Position numbers and translations under genes: made by a program. The notes beneath the pieces were generated by a model. That model did no database searches. It saw nothing but the letters and a program-made list of their open reading frames with translations, and was not told the DNA's origin. Below are positions 1 to 10,193 of a stretch of 64,000 bases of DNA, one piece after another. Source of the stretch: Aliidiomarina sp. B3213 (lineage in GTDB: Bacteria > Pseudomonadota > Gammaproteobacteria > Enterobacterales > Alteromonadaceae). The stretch lies in NCBI RefSeq assembly GCF_003290085.1, contig NZ_QMKJ01000001.1:124001-188000 (forward strand). The letters are read 5' to 3'. Within the stretch, counting starts at the first letter, position 1. Each line of letters opens with the position of its first letter.

Positions 1-210
1 CATGGGCTGGAGAACGGAGAAATGCTTTATGGCCTAGACGTTACACACCGGGCTTGGTCACTAGTTGGTAAGGGCTGGATGACTGCACCGCTGCGCTGGC
101 CCTTGCTACGCTGGTTTGCAGATAAGGCCTATATGTTTTTTGCACGTCATCGCTATACGTTTTCTAAAATTTTTACCGGTAAAGCACGATGTGAGCGTTG
201 TCAGCTGTAG
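1..210 (+). CDS. DUF393 (DCC-family) protein, 3' end only
   Basis: The reading frame is open from the first base of the window, so this is the C-terminal part of a gene that starts outside; the ATG at 22 is internal. The roughly 69 visible residues have the pattern of DUF393/DCC thiol-disulfide oxidoreductase-like proteins: an amphipathic stretch with a glycine-tryptophan pair, then a proline/leucine-rich segment and the ending Y-x-FFARHRY followed by a Cys-rich tail (CERC). The catalytic DCC motif would lie upstream and cannot be seen. The family is poorly characterised. The gene converges on the redoxin gene that follows on the opposite strand. Confidence 0.6.
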   Translation, partial: HGLENGEMLYGLDVTHRAWSLVGKGWMTAPLRWPLLRWFADKAYMFFARHRYTFSKIFTGKARCERCQL

Positions 211-246
211 ATGACAGACAACACTCACATAGACCGTCGAAATATA

Positions 247-870
247 TTAGTCGCTGTATTTAACTGAACAACCATACGGGCGAGAAATAGGGCGCGACAC
301 AGCCTCACCGCTTAACACCTGTTCTGCCGCGTTAGCAAAGTAAGGTTCAGCTCTTTCAATGTCAGACTGACGAGCGCTAGGAATACTGTCGATTCCACCT
401 GCGTACTGCAACACGCCCTCACTATCAATGACATACATGTGCGGTGTAACTCTAGCACTGTAAGCTCTACCCATAGTGCCTGATTCATCTAACAATACGG
501 CTGTAGGCGCTGCGTTTCGTGAGGAGGTGAGTTCATTGGCTTGCTCTGCACTCACATGACCTTGCGTACCAGGCGAGGAAGAAATAACACTTAGCCACAC
601 TACACCTTGCTCGGTAAACCGTTGTTGTAGAGACTGCATGTTGCCTGACTCGTAGTGCTTGCGAACGTAGGGGCAATCGTGGTTTGTCCACTCGAGCACC
701 ACGGTTTCACCTGCAAAGTCAGATAAACTATGAGTTACGCCATGACTGTCTATTACTGAGAAGTTGGGAGCTGGTGCACCAATTTCAGGGTTTGCTTTTG
801 CGCCAAAAGACATAACCATAAAAGCGCTAGTGATTAGAACTAATAACCAAGTTTTAACGATGTATTTCAT
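247..870 (-). CDS. Exported redoxin (AhpC/TSA-thioredoxin fold) protein
   Basis: A 207-residue protein with a cleavable signal peptide (about residues 1-26) and then a redoxin domain starting at EIGAPAPNF. The active-site region reads HDCPYVRKH: a single peroxidatic-type Cys in the CPYV motif common to periplasmic 'thioredoxin family' redoxins, with no second CxxC cysteine. A GTG nine bases upstream extends the frame, but it abuts the AGGAGG Shine-Dalgarno sequence; the ATG at 870 has correct spacing, so I start there. It lies 15 bases after the DsbD-like gene and is probably co-transcribed and reduced by it. Family assignment is solid; the substrate is unknown. Confidence 0.8.
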   Translation of the reverse strand: MKYIVKTWLLVLITSAFMVMSFGAKANPEIGAPAPNFSVIDSHGVTHSLSDFAGETVVLEWTNHDCPYVRKHYESGNMQSLQQRFTEQGVVWLSVISSSPGTQGHVSAEQANELTSSRNAAPTAVLLDESGTMGRAYSARVTPHMYVIDSEGVLQYAGGIDSIPSARQSDIERAEPYFANAAEQVLSGEAVSRPISRPYGCSVKYSD

Positions 871-885
871 AAAAGACACCTCCTG

Positions 886-3006
886 TTAACCGGCATTATT
901 TTCAATGTGTTCTCGTACAATAGATGGCGACAGAATTTGTGGTAAGACTTGTGGTTCTTTCCCGGGCCAATACAGCACATATAACGGAACACCGTTGCGA
1001 CCAAACTCAGCTAAATATTCAGTTATCGCTGGGTCTTGCATGGTCCAGTCGCCTTTCAGGTAAGCCACATCATAGTTTTCAAACAGGTTCTGTGTTGACT
1101 CCACACTTAATGCAACACGCTCATTTGCTAGACAAGTAATGCACCAGTCTGCAGTCATATTGACGAATACCGGCTGCTCACCAATAAGGCTGTCCATTCT
1201 TTGTTGTGACCACACTTGCCAATTTCTGCCTTCAACCTCACCTTGTTCTGTTGCAGGCTTACTTTGTTGCCAAATCATCGATTGCCAGAATATGAAGACC
1301 GTACCAACAACTAATAGCAACAACGTCAACTTACCCCAAATACCTTTACTCGACTTTTGCTGCAGCTGACCCCACCACCATAGTGAAGCTGCAAGAAGAA
1401 TCATCGACAACAGAAGGAGAGCGGTACTGTCCATGCCGGTCTGACGACCAAACACCCAAATTAACCACACCGTAGTGATATACATTGGGAACGCCATCCA
1501 TTGCTTGAAGCTTTCCATCCACTGCCCGGGCTTAGGAAGTACTTTTGCAATTTGTGGAATAAGCCCAATCAGTAAAAATGGGAACGCAAAACCTAAGCCC
1601 AACGCGAAGAAAATGATTAAAGATAAAGCAACCGGCTGGGTAATGGCGAAACCAAGTGCTGCGCCCATAAACGGGGCCGTACACGGGCTTGCCACAATAA
1701 CAGCGAGAACCCCCGTAGCAAAAGACTGCTTAGCTCCACTGCCTTGCGTACTCGATTGACCCACACTCATCAATGAAGTCGCAACCTGAAATACACCCGA
1801 TAAGTTCAAGCCTATAGCGACAAATAGGAATGAAAGCACCGCGATGAACCAAGGGTTTTGTAGTTGGAAGCCCCAGCCTAATGCTTGTCCGGTCGAACGC
1901 AGAGCGATAAGAACTGCTGCTACGAAGATAAAGCTTAAAATAACGCCCAAGCAATAAAATAGCGCGTCTTTAACTTTGCTTTCTGGATGCTGTGCCATAG
2001 CCAATGCTTTGAGTGAAAGCACAGGAAATACGCAAGGCATAAGGTTTAATATGACGCCACCTAAAAAAGCGAAAATGAACGCAGACACAAAGGTGATGCT
2101 AGTAGTGGTGCTATTGTTCGTCGTTGCTGGCTCGGGTGCCACAACCTCAGCTGCATAAGCCTCTAAGGTTCGGTTGCTCGATGAAAACTGAACAGGAAAT
2201 CCTTCGGGTTGTGCACTGTTAAATGTATTTAACGGCCGGCGCAATATAAGAAGTTCGTCGGTGGATTCTACCTGCCATTCTGCGTTGTGCTCTACTAAGT
2301 CGGTAGCGCCTACAAAGGTGTAAAAGTCTTGTTCTTGTGCCATAGCAACGGCGTCAGCATCTTCTACAACAATACTGACTTGGCCGTCTTGAATGTCGTA
2401 CTGCACATTCCAGTCTGATAGCTCAGGAAGGCTTCGGCGAGCTTCCATGAAATGCGCACGGTTACCTTCAGAAATACTAGGCATTCCTACGTTAAGCGTA
2501 ACACTCAGCTCTGCGTTTCCGGGAATACAAATATCTTCACATACTAACCAGCTTACTTGGGTAGTAAGAGTTACCGTATCTTCATTGTATTCAGATGGAA
2601 TTGAGAAATCGGTGAGTAAATAGGTTGTGTCGGAAAAACCATAATTAATCAATGGGCCCACTTCGTATCGGTTAACTGTAGGCCACTGAATTCCGTCGAA
2701 ATATGAACCTTCAGGTCCTTGCCATTCTATTTTTGTAGCTTCGCCGGAATCGCCTGGGTTAATCCAGTAGGTGTGCCAGTTCTCCTCTTGTTCAAGTTCA
2801 ATAGCAAGCGTGTATAAATGTCCCGCTGAAATAGTGTCGAACTCGCTGTGAAGCTGCACATTTACATGAGGTTGTACAACGCGCTCTGAGCTGGCTTGGG
2901 CATTAGTTTGCGCATACAGAAGGCTCGGAGCGAGTAACAGCAGGAACGCCAATGAGAAACATTGCTTAAACCATGGAAGAATTGCTTTCAATTGAACCTT
3001 AGGCAC
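886..3006 (-). CDS. DsbD/ScsB-type transmembrane thiol:disulfide interchange protein
   Basis: A 706-residue protein with a signal peptide (about 1-32), an N-terminal periplasmic DsbD-type domain containing the cysteine pair in VCEDICIPG, a central block of about eight membrane helices (about 305-585) carrying the two redox cysteines in LMPCVFPV and ASPCTAPF, and a C-terminal thioredoxin-like domain with WCITC at 621-625. DsbD-type proteins carry electrons from cytoplasmic thioredoxin across the membrane to periplasmic substrates. The size and divergent N-terminal domain resemble ScsB-like proteins more than classical DsbD. The start codon is GTG with AGGTGG upstream. The redoxin gene directly downstream is a likely client. 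Confidence 0.85.
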   Translation of the reverse strand: MPKVQLKAILPWFKQCFSLAFLLLLAPSLLYAQTNAQASSERVVQPHVNVQLHSEFDTISAGHLYTLAIELEQEENWHTYWINPGDSGEATKIEWQGPEGSYFDGIQWPTVNRYEVGPLINYGFSDTTYLLTDFSIPSEYNEDTVTLTTQVSWLVCEDICIPGNAELSVTLNVGMPSISEGNRAHFMEARRSLPELSDWNVQYDIQDGQVSIVVEDADAVAMAQEQDFYTFVGATDLVEHNAEWQVESTDELLILRRPLNTFNSAQPEGFPVQFSSSNRTLEAYAAEVVAPEPATTNNSTTTSITFVSAFIFAFLGGVILNLMPCVFPVLSLKALAMAQHPESKVKDALFYCLGVILSFIFVAAVLIALRSTGQALGWGFQLQNPWFIAVLSFLFVAIGLNLSGVFQVATSLMSVGQSSTQGSGAKQSFATGVLAVIVASPCTAPFMGAALGFAITQPVALSLIIFFALGLGFAFPFLLIGLIPQIAKVLPKPGQWMESFKQWMAFPMYITTVWLIWVFGRQTGMDSTALLLLSMILLAASLWWWGQLQQKSSKGIWGKLTLLLLVVGTVFIFWQSMIWQQSKPATEQGEVEGRNWQVWSQQRMDSLIGEQPVFVNMTADWCITCLANERVALSVESTQNLFENYDVAYLKGDWTMQDPAITEYLAEFGRNGVPLYVLYWPGKEPQVLPQILSPSIVREHIENNAG

Positions 3007-3081
3007 AGAACCACCTTGTCGTTGTTTTTTTGGGTTACGTTACTGCTCTTTATTTAGATCGTCTCGAATACCTTCGCACAA

Positions 3082-3939
3082 TTACCGTTGACGTAATAAG
3101 CCTTCTTGAATTGTAGAAGCCACCAGCTCGCCTCTACGATTGAAGAACTGACCACGCACTAAGCCTCGTGTATTGCTCGCACTTGGTGAGTCGATGGAAT
3201 ACAACAGCCAATCGTCCATACGAAAGTGGCGATGAAACCACATGGCGTGGTCTATCGTCGCCATTTGCATTTTCGGGCTCGCAAACGTTAAGCCATGCGG
3301 CTGCAATGCAGTCGGTAAGAAATTAAAATCTGACGCATAAGCGAGCAGATACTGATGAATGCGTTGGTCGTCAGGAAGTTCGCCATTAGCCTTAATCCAT
3401 ACGTGACGAACCGGCTCCATAACCTCAGGTTTAAACGGGTTATAAGCGGTCACAAAACGCATTAAAATAGGCTTGTCGCTGGTGAACTTCGAACGCAATG
3501 GTTCTGGAATAAGTTCTGCATGCTCTCGGTGAACTTCGAGGTCAGAAATAGATTCTTCAGGACCCGGCACGTCGGGCATGTCGGACTGATGTTCTAAACC
3601 TGGTTCCTCACCATGAAAAGATGCTGTCATGTAGAAAATCGGTTTGCCAAATTGAATAGCTTGCACGCGACGCGTGGAAAAGCTTTTTCCGTCGCGAATG
3701 TTTTCTACGTCATAAACGATAGGATGATTAGCGTCACCTGGGCGCAAAAAATAACTATGAAATGAGTGCACACCTCGAGAAGCATCTACCGTTTCTTTCG
3801 CTGCTGACAGGCCTTGCCCCATGACTTGGCCACCAAACAATGCTCTAAAACCTAGGTCTTGGCTCTGACCACGGTAAATACCCTGCTCGATAGTTTCGAG
3901 CTCCATGAGTTTTAATAAATCGTCTAATACCTGACTCAT
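3082..3939 (-). CDS. tesB: Acyl-CoA thioesterase II
   Basis: A 285-residue double-hotdog protein, the usual length for TesB. It shows the N-terminal [12 protein letters not shown] segment, the [12 protein letters not shown] strand and the second hotdog with [13 protein letters not shown] near residues 228-240, which holds the catalytic Asp. TesB hydrolyses medium- and long-chain acyl-CoAs in the cytosol. Its ATG overlaps the last 4 bases of the upstream phosphodiesterase gene, so the two are probably translationally coupled, though no functional link is obvious. Confidence 0.9.
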   Translation of the reverse strand: MSQVLDDLLKLMELETIEQGIYRGQSQDLGFRALFGGQVMGQGLSAAKETVDASRGVHSFHSYFLRPGDANHPIVYDVENIRDGKSFSTRRVQAIQFGKPIFYMTASFHGEEPGLEHQSDMPDVPGPEESISDLEVHREHAELIPEPLRSKFTSDKPILMRFVTAYNPFKPEVMEPVRHVWIKANGELPDDQRIHQYLLAYASDFNFLPTALQPHGLTFASPKMQMATIDHAMWFHRHFRMDDWLLYSIDSPSASNTRGLVRGQFFNRRGELVASTIQEGLLRQR

Positions 3940-5216
3940 TCTGACAAGCTTCTCTCGTTGATCATCAATGGAATAACGTTTGGGTCACCGTCGTTAGGTG
4001 CCGGCAATATGCCCAATACAGTGCTCATCACATTATACACATCTACCATGCGCAAGTGAGCAATACGTTCGCCTGACTTAAATTGAGGTCCCGCAGCAAC
4101 GAGAATCCCCTGCATTTCTGGTATGGCATTGTCGTAACCATGGCTACCCATAGGTTGACCGTACTTTCCATTGGCGAGTGCATCCTCTAACCATTGTTGT
4201 TTCAAGAGCGCGTAGCCTGGTTGTGCGAGAATGAAGATTTCAGGAATACGAGCATTTGCTTGGTAATGAAAACGCTCCGGTATGTCTCGTTTGTAATATA
4301 CGGTAGCGGCGCTTGGCGGAATATTCTCTTGTAGTTGCTGGTATATGGCTTCAGTTTGTCCCGGTAGTGGGTGAATGCCAATAATCTCTCGAGTAAACGT
4401 TACGTACTCGGCAAGACTTTGATCAAATGCTGTGTCGACAACAACATGTTTTTCAAGATTCACTTCATACATGCCATGGTCACTAGAAATCATAATGTTA
4501 ACTTCGTCTGCAATCCCCATAGCTTCTAATTCATGCATCAGATAGCCAATTTCACCGTCAACATGCTCGATGGCTTGCGCTACTTCTGCTGACTCAGGCC
4601 CAAAGCCATGACCTGCTGAATCTACATCACTGAAGTAGAGCCCGAGAAACTGCGGTCTTTCTTCGGCTGGTAGTCGTAGCCAATCAAGTACACCTTCTAC
4701 CCTGTCTCTGTTAGACACGCTGCCATCGTACTCATGCCAGTAAGTAGGGCGGTGATTGTTGATCTCAGCTTCTGAGCCAGGGAAAAAGTATGTTGCGCTG
4801 GTCACGCCTTGGCGTTCTGCGGTAATCCAAATAGGTTCGCCTTGCCACCAACGGCTATTCTGATTCGCCTCTTTGATACTCAAACCAAACACTTCTTGGT
4901 ATTCGGGATCGTAGATATTGTTACCAATGATTCCATGGTTTTCTGCATGTAACCCGGTGACTAAAGCAAAATGGTTAGGAAAGGTTTTACTTGGGAACAC
5001 AGGCTCTAACATACCTACACGTACACCGTGCTGAGCCAGCGCTTGAATGTTATCGGGCTGGTACATATCAATATAGTCGTGGCGCATACCATCGATTGAT
5101 ATCAATATAAGTGTAGGTGTAAGTTGTTGTGGCTCATTCGCCTCGTTTTGTTCTGCACAGCCAGAAATCGACAGCAGCGTTATCGCGAAAAGCGCGATGA
5201 ACATCCAATTTCTCAT
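3936..5216 (-). CDS. ENPP-family nucleotide pyrophosphatase/phosphodiesterase, lipoprotein
   Basis: A 426-residue alkaline-phosphatase-superfamily enzyme. A lipobox (LSISGC, Cys20) predicts a lipoprotein. The metal and nucleophile signatures of ectonucleotide pyrophosphatases are visible: SIDGMRHDY (metal Asp), [12 protein letters not shown] with the nucleophilic Thr, the D-x-D-x-x-GHGFGP segment and SSDHGM, plus MGSHGYDN near the C-terminus. Such enzymes cut phosphodiester or pyrophosphate bonds of extracellular nucleotides or related compounds; the exact substrate cannot be read from sequence. It is the first gene of a two-gene unit with tesB. Confidence 0.85.
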   Translation of the reverse strand: MRNWMFIALFAITLLSISGCAEQNEANEPQQLTPTLILISIDGMRHDYIDMYQPDNIQALAQHGVRVGMLEPVFPSKTFPNHFALVTGLHAENHGIIGNNIYDPEYQEVFGLSIKEANQNSRWWQGEPIWITAERQGVTSATYFFPGSEAEINNHRPTYWHEYDGSVSNRDRVEGVLDWLRLPAEERPQFLGLYFSDVDSAGHGFGPESAEVAQAIEHVDGEIGYLMHELEAMGIADEVNIMISSDHGMYEVNLEKHVVVDTAFDQSLAEYVTFTREIIGIHPLPGQTEAIYQQLQENIPPSAATVYYKRDIPERFHYQANARIPEIFILAQPGYALLKQQWLEDALANGKYGQPMGSHGYDNAIPEMQGILVAAGPQFKSGERIAHLRMVDVYNVMSTVLGILPAPNDGDPNVIPLMINERSLSE

Positions 5217-5425
5217 GCCAGTAAACCTTTTTCTCTTCGATCAACAAAGGGCGAGTATAACTAACCCATTTGACAATTGCATGACCGCTTACGACGAACT
5301 GTTTAAATCCACGACAAGTGCTTAAGTGAGCGCACATTCACACACTAAATTATGGGAATGCCTTGAATTTTTCCGACCTTGAACCAAGCTAATAAGTTAA
5401 CTAATAGTTGAAAACGGAGTAAAAC

Positions 5426-8149
5426 ATGGCAAGCCAAGATAGTTTTCAAACTCACTCTGAGCTCGAAGTAGCAGGTGAAAAGCTTCATTACTACAGCATT
5501 CCTAAAGCGGCGGAGAAGCTAGGTAATGTCGATAAACTTCCGGTGTCGTTGAAGGTTCTACTAGAAAACCTATTACGCCATGAAGACGGAACTACCGTAA
5601 CCAAGGAAGACGTTCATGCCGTCGTCGACTGGTTAAAAAACAAAAGCTCGAAGCAGGAAATAGAATACCGTCCTGCGAGAGTTCTTATGCAAGACTTCAC
5701 CGGCGTTCCAGCAGTGGTCGATCTAGCTGCTATGCGAGACGCTGTCGCTAAAGCAGGGTTGCCTGCCAATAAAATCAATCCTCTATCTACCGTAGACTTG
5801 GTCATTGACCACTCTGTAATGGTTGACAAGTTTGCATCCGAAAATGCTTTCGAGGAAAACGTACGCATTGAAATGGAGCGCAACAAAGAGCGCTACGAAT
5901 TTCTGCGTTGGGGTCAAAAAGCATTTGATAACTTCCGTGTTGTACCGCCGGGTACCGGTATTTGCCACCAAGTGAACTTAGAGTACTTAGCGCAAGTGGC
6001 TTGGACCTCGGAGGAAGACGGTAAGAAATATGTTTATCCGGACACACTAGTCGGCACCGACTCACACACCACCATGATTAATGGTTTAGGTGTTTTAGGT
6101 TGGGGTGTTGGTGGTATTGAGGCCGAAGCTGCAATGCTGGGGCAGCCTATTTCAATGCTTATTCCTGAAGTTATCGGCTTTAAGCTAGAAGGTTCTTTAT
6201 CTGAAGGCATTACCGCCACCGACTTAGTGTTAACGGTTACACAGATGCTACGTAAAAAAGGCGTCGTAGGTAAGTTTGTCGAGTTCTATGGCCCAGGTTT
6301 GAAACATTTACCTTTAGCCGACCGTGCAACTATCGCGAATATGGCGCCAGAATATGGTGCTACTTGTGGTTTCTTCCCTATCGACCAAGAAACGATTACA
6401 TACCTTGAGTTGTCAGGGCGTGACAAGGAAGTAATAGAACGCGTTGAAGCCTACGCAAAAGCACAAGGTATGTGGCGTAACGACGATAATGAACCCGAAT
6501 TTACCGACTCGCTAACTTTAAATTTAGCAGACGTCGAACCTTCATTAGCAGGGCCGAAGCGTCCTCAAGACCGTGTGTCTCTGCCGAATTTGAAAGACAG
6601 CTTTGACTTATTGCTTAACTCTTCAAGTGTTGCTTTAGACGATGAGATGGGAGGCGCTGAGTCGCTGAGCAAAGCTGAACTAGACGACTCAACCGCAGTG
6701 CCGATTGAGGGCACAGATCACAAGCTAGCGCATGGTGATGTTGTTATTGCTGCGATTACCTCTTGCACGAATACGTCTAACCCGAGTGTTATGTTGGCAG
6801 CTGGTTTAGTTGCGAAAAAGGCGGTCGAGAAAGGGCTGACGCGTAAACCTTGGGTGAAGTCTTCACTGGCACCTGGCTCTAAAGTGGTGACAGATTATTT
6901 ACATGAAGCGGGTTTAGAAACTTATTTAGACAAGCTTGGTTTTGACCTTGTGGGTTATGGGTGCACAACCTGTATTGGTAATTCGGGTCCTCTTCCTGAC
7001 GATGTAGCGAAAGCTATTGATAAAGGCGACCTGATTGTATCTTCAGTGCTTTCTGGTAACCGAAACTTTGAAGGACGTATACATGCTCAAATAAAAGCCA
7101 ACTGGTTGGCTTCACCACCGCTTGTTGTTGCATTTGCTCTTACAGGCACAACACGTATTAACTTGACGGAAGACGTTATTGGTGAAGACCAAGACGGAAA
7201 CCCTGTGTACTTAAAAGACATTTGGCCAAGTAACAAAGAGATTCAAGACGCGGTACAAAGTGTAACCAGCCAGATGTTTAAGAAGCAGTACGCCGAAGTA
7301 TTTGACGGTGACGAGCATTGGCAAAAACTACCGATTCCAGACAGTGAAACGTACGCATGGCGAGACGACTCAACCTATGTCGCGAACCCTCCGTTTTTCG
7401 AAGGAATCGACAAGCCGGCTCCTGAACCGAAAGATATTGAGAACGCTAGAGTTCTTGCGTTATTTGGCGACACGATAACTACCGACCATATTTCTCCAGC
7501 GGGTGCGATTAAGCCAGACGCCCCTGCCGGTAAGTACCTACAGGAGCAGGGTGTAGAAGTTAAAGACTTTAACTCTTATGGCTCGCGCCGAGGAAATCAT
7601 GAAGTGATGATGCGTGGCACCTTTGCCAATATTCGTATTAAAAACTTAATGATGAATGGTGAAGAGGGCGGAAACACCCTGTTTATGCCGGGCAAAGAGC
7701 GTATGTCGATATATGACGCGGCAATGAAGTACCAACAAGATGACACGCCATTGGTGGTTCTTGCTGGTAAAGAGTACGGCACAGGGTCAAGCCGTGACTG
7801 GGCTGCAAAAGGAACGCGGCTACTCGGTGTGAAGGCGGTTATTGCTGAAAGTTACGAGCGAATTCACCGTTCAAACCTTGTGGGTATGGGTGTTTTACCG
7901 CTGCAATTTGCAGATGGTGAGAGTGTACAGACCCTGGGCTTAACCGGTGAAGAACAAATTTCTGTTCTGGGCTTAAATAAAGACATTAAGCCGGGGCAAG
8001 AATTTGAAGCGGTCGCGAAAAGCGATGATGGTAAAGAAACGCGCTTTAATGTGAAGTGTCGAATTGATACGGCAAATGAAGTGCGCTATTACCTTAGCGG
8101 CGGCATTCTTCACTATGTACTTCGTCAGTTGGTTGAAAACGCCAACTAG
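5426..8149 (+). CDS. acnA: Aconitate hydratase A
   Basis: A 907-residue protein of the AcnA/IRP1 class (E. coli AcnA is 891). The three [4Fe-4S] ligands lie in SCTNTSNPS and GCTTCIGNSG, and the swivel-domain active-site segment GSSRDWAAKG is present near residue 790. It interconverts citrate and isocitrate in the TCA cycle. Start: ATG with CGGAG nine bases upstream. It stands alone, diverging from the ENPP gene, and is followed by a terminator-like hairpin. Confidence 0.97.
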   Translation: MASQDSFQTHSELEVAGEKLHYYSIPKAAEKLGNVDKLPVSLKVLLENLLRHEDGTTVTKEDVHAVVDWLKNKSSKQEIEYRPARVLMQDFTGVPAVVDLAAMRDAVAKAGLPANKINPLSTVDLVIDHSVMVDKFASENAFEENVRIEMERNKERYEFLRWGQKAFDNFRVVPPGTGICHQVNLEYLAQVAWTSEEDGKKYVYPDTLVGTDSHTTMINGLGVLGWGVGGIEAEAAMLGQPISMLIPEVIGFKLEGSLSEGITATDLVLTVTQMLRKKGVVGKFVEFYGPGLKHLPLADRATIANMAPEYGATCGFFPIDQETITYLELSGRDKEVIERVEAYAKAQGMWRNDDNEPEFTDSLTLNLADVEPSLAGPKRPQDRVSLPNLKDSFDLLLNSSSVALDDEMGGAESLSKAELDDSTAVPIEGTDHKLAHGDVVIAAITSCTNTSNPSVMLAAGLVAKKAVEKGLTRKPWVKSSLAPGSKVVTDYLHEAGLETYLDKLGFDLVGYGCTTCIGNSGPLPDDVAKAIDKGDLIVSSVLSGNRNFEGRIHAQIKANWLASPPLVVAFALTGTTRINLTEDVIGEDQDGNPVYLKDIWPSNKEIQDAVQSVTSQMFKKQYAEVFDGDEHWQKLPIPDSETYAWRDDSTYVANPPFFEGIDKPAPEPKDIENARVLALFGDTITTDHISPAGAIKPDAPAGKYLQEQGVEVKDFNSYGSRRGNHEVMMRGTFANIRIKNLMMNGEEGGNTLFMPGKERMSIYDAAMKYQQDDTPLVVLAGKEYGTGSSRDWAAKGTRLLGVKAVIAESYERIHRSNLVGMGVLPLQFADGESVQTLGLTGEEQISVLGLNKDIKPGQEFEAVAKSDDGKETRFNVKCRIDTANEVRYYLSGGILHYVLRQLVENAN

Positions 8150-8180
8150 ACCTAAGTTATTGCTTTATATAACCGCAAGT

Positions 8181-8208
8181 ATGCGCCTCTAGCTCACTAG
8201 GGGCGCAT
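8181..8208 (+). terminator. Probable intrinsic terminator after acnA
   Basis: A 12-bp stem with one G-T wobble (ATGCGCCTCTAG pairing with CTAGGGGCGCAT) closes a 4-base loop 32 bases after the acnA stop. The following tract is only moderately T-rich, so termination may be partial. Confidence 0.55.
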
Positions 8209-8277
8209 TTGCAAAAGCATTTTGCGCTTGTTACGGTGATTGTTTAGCACTCACAAAGGCGGGGTACGGAACCCATT

Positions 8278-8766
8278 ATGGTCGCGACAGGATTACGCAG
8301 TGTGTTGTGGTTTGTCTGCACCTTTTTATTGTGTGTGAGCATAAACGTGGCTCACGCAACCTCCATTACTCTAACAGGGCCAAGTGGCACTGTGTCAGAG
8401 GGCTACTTCCAACTTGAATATCAGCTTGAGTCCGTCAACAGCGAAGGTTCGAGCGTTAACACCATCGTGTTTGAACGCGCGGCAAGTGAGTCATTCGACG
8501 TTGTCGAAGATCGCTATCCTCCTTTGGGTAGTTTTAGCCAAGTTACTTTGAGCGGCTTTTCTAACGGTACGTATTACTTTCGTGCGCGCGACACACAGAG
8601 TGGTGAAACAAGTAATATAGTTTCCGTTACCGTTCAGCATTACCCGTTAAGCAGGGCGCTAACACTGTTCGGATTGGGTGCGCTTATTTTTATTGCTCTT
8701 GTTGTGTTCATTCTCCACGCGCATTCTCGTAGCTCTGACCAAAGCGTATCGAAGGGGAGTGTATGA
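8278..8766 (+). CDS. Exported FN3-like protein with C-terminal membrane anchor
   Basis: A 162-residue protein with a signal peptide (about 1-27, ending near AHA), a single beta-sandwich domain with fibronectin-type-III character (repeated S/T-rich strands, NGTYYFRARD typical of the penultimate FN3 strand, about residues 30-120) and one membrane helix near residues 126-147, followed by a short basic tail. I do not recognise a named family. Its last 4 bases overlap the start of the symporter gene (ATGA), so it is probably translationally coupled. The topology, with an outside binding-like domain tethered to the membrane, suggests a substrate-binding or stabilising accessory of the transporter; that is inference. 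Confidence 0.7.
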   Translation: MVATGLRSVLWFVCTFLLCVSINVAHATSITLTGPSGTVSEGYFQLEYQLESVNSEGSSVNTIVFERAASESFDVVEDRYPPLGSFSQVTLSGFSNGTYYFRARDTQSGETSNIVSVTVQHYPLSRALTLFGLGALIFIALVVFILHAHSRSSDQSVSKGSV

Positions 8767-10193
8767 CTGCCACCGAGTATGCATTAAACAGTAATGTAGG
8801 GTTAGCCATTGTCGCTATTTTTGGCGTGTTGTGGGTGGTTTTTGGCTATGTGTTAGGGCGTTCTAATAAGTCTCATGAAGACTTTGCTTTGGCAGGACGC
8901 AATGTAGGTTTTGCCTTTGCTGCTGCTACAGCCATGGCGACTTGGGTAACGAGTAATACAACACTTGTGGCGCCGCAGCTTACCTACCAATTCGGTATAT
9001 GGGGCATGATTGGTTACTCGTTTGCTGCTCTGGGGCTAATCCTTTTTGCACCGCTCTCAGCTCGTATTCGCGAGTTGTTGCCTAACGGATATACCAGTGG
9101 GGACTTTATCCGCTTGCGTTATGGCAAATGGGCGTGGCACGTGTTCATTGTTATTTCTATTGTGTATGCCATGGGCTGGTTGATTAGTTTGGGTATGGCT
9201 GGCGGTATTCTTTTACAAGCATTAAGCGGGCTCGACTATCACATTGGAATGAGTGCGATACTATTGATTTGCGTGGCTTATACTTTATTTGGTGGGTTGC
9301 GAGCTGTTATTGCGACAGACTTTATTCAGGCTCTAATTATCATTATTGGTGTGGTTGCAGTTGCTGTACTTATTTTAATCAATAACGGTATTGAACCTGT
9401 TCATCAAGAACTCACGACCGGACACCCAGAGCTGCTTAACTGGCTATTTCCTGCCGCGATTATGTTTTTGTTTAATAATATCTTTTTTGGCTTAGGTGAA
9501 ATATTCCACTCCAATGTTTGGTGGTCGCGCGCGTTAGCATTTAAGAAGAAAGTGGCGTTTAAAGCGTTTCTGCTCGGAGGCGTGCTTTGGCTACCCATTC
9601 CTATCGTGACTGGGTTTATTGCGCTAGCAGCTCCTCAACTCGGTATTTTCCCGAGTAGTGCAGATATGGTTGGTCCAAGTGTAGCGGCTCACGTGTTAGG
9701 TACTGCAGGTGCTGTAATTGTGTTTATTGTGGTGTTTTCTGCATTGGCCTCTAGCCTCGACTCGTTGCTTGCAGCAACTTCAGACTTAGTGACTAGAGAC
9801 ATCTACAACAAACACATTGATAAGGGCGCAACCGATAAAAAATTGTTTAAAGTGAACCGTTTGGTCATTTTAGGCTTAGGTTTATTAACGTGGTTACTTT
9901 GCTTACCTAAAGTGGCAACGTTAGGTGCGCTACTTAACTTTACCGGCGCGTTCGTAGCGAGCACCATTTGGCCCATAGTCTTGGGCTTATATAGTAAGAA
10001 AGTGTCGGGGAGAACTGCTGCATTAGCTATGTTCCTAGGTACTTCGATTGGTTTAGCGTGCTATTTCATGATTGGTTTTTATGTAGCCGCATTAACTTCT
10101 TGTGCTATTTCAGGACTAGTAACCTGGATTGGCTACAAGCTCGACCCTGTCGAGTTTAATTGGGAGCAGCTAAATGAGGAGGCTCCGAAATGA
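8763..10193 (+). CDS. Sodium:solute symporter (SSF) family protein
   Basis: A 476-residue polytopic membrane protein with about 13 helices. It shows SSF features: FALAGRNVGF near residue 40, the unwound helix region (ATAMATWVTSNT), YTLFGGLRAVIATDFIQ, characteristic of helix 6 in PutP/PanF relatives, and the SALASSLDSLLAATSDLVTRDIY segment of the C-terminal core that contains Na+-site residues. SSF proteins import organic solutes with sodium. The substrate cannot be assigned. It sits between the FN3-like gene (4-base overlap) and a 39-residue membrane peptide (ATGA overlap), in a likely operon with a carbamoyltransferase-like and an amidotransferase gene. Confidence 0.88.
   Translation: MTATEYALNSNVGLAIVAIFGVLWVVFGYVLGRSNKSHEDFALAGRNVGFAFAAATAMATWVTSNTTLVAPQLTYQFGIWGMIGYSFAALGLILFAPLSARIRELLPNGYTSGDFIRLRYGKWAWHVFIVISIVYAMGWLISLGMAGGILLQALSGLDYHIGMSAILLICVAYTLFGGLRAVIATDFIQALIIIIGVVAVAVLILINNGIEPVHQELTTGHPELLNWLFPAAIMFLFNNIFFGLGEIFHSNVWWSRALAFKKKVAFKAFLLGGVLWLPIPIVTGFIALAAPQLGIFPSSADMVGPSVAAHVLGTAGAVIVFIVVFSALASSLDSLLAATSDLVTRDIYNKHIDKGATDKKLFKVNRLVILGLGLLTWLLCLPKVATLGALLNFTGAFVASTIWPIVLGLYSKKVSGRTAALAMFLGTSIGLACYFMIGFYVAALTSCAISGLVTWIGYKLDPVEFNWEQLNEEAPK

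Noticed and set aside
5363-5395. TTGAAT and TAATAA as an acnA promoter
   Set aside because: The spacer would be 21 bases, too long for a sigma-70 promoter.
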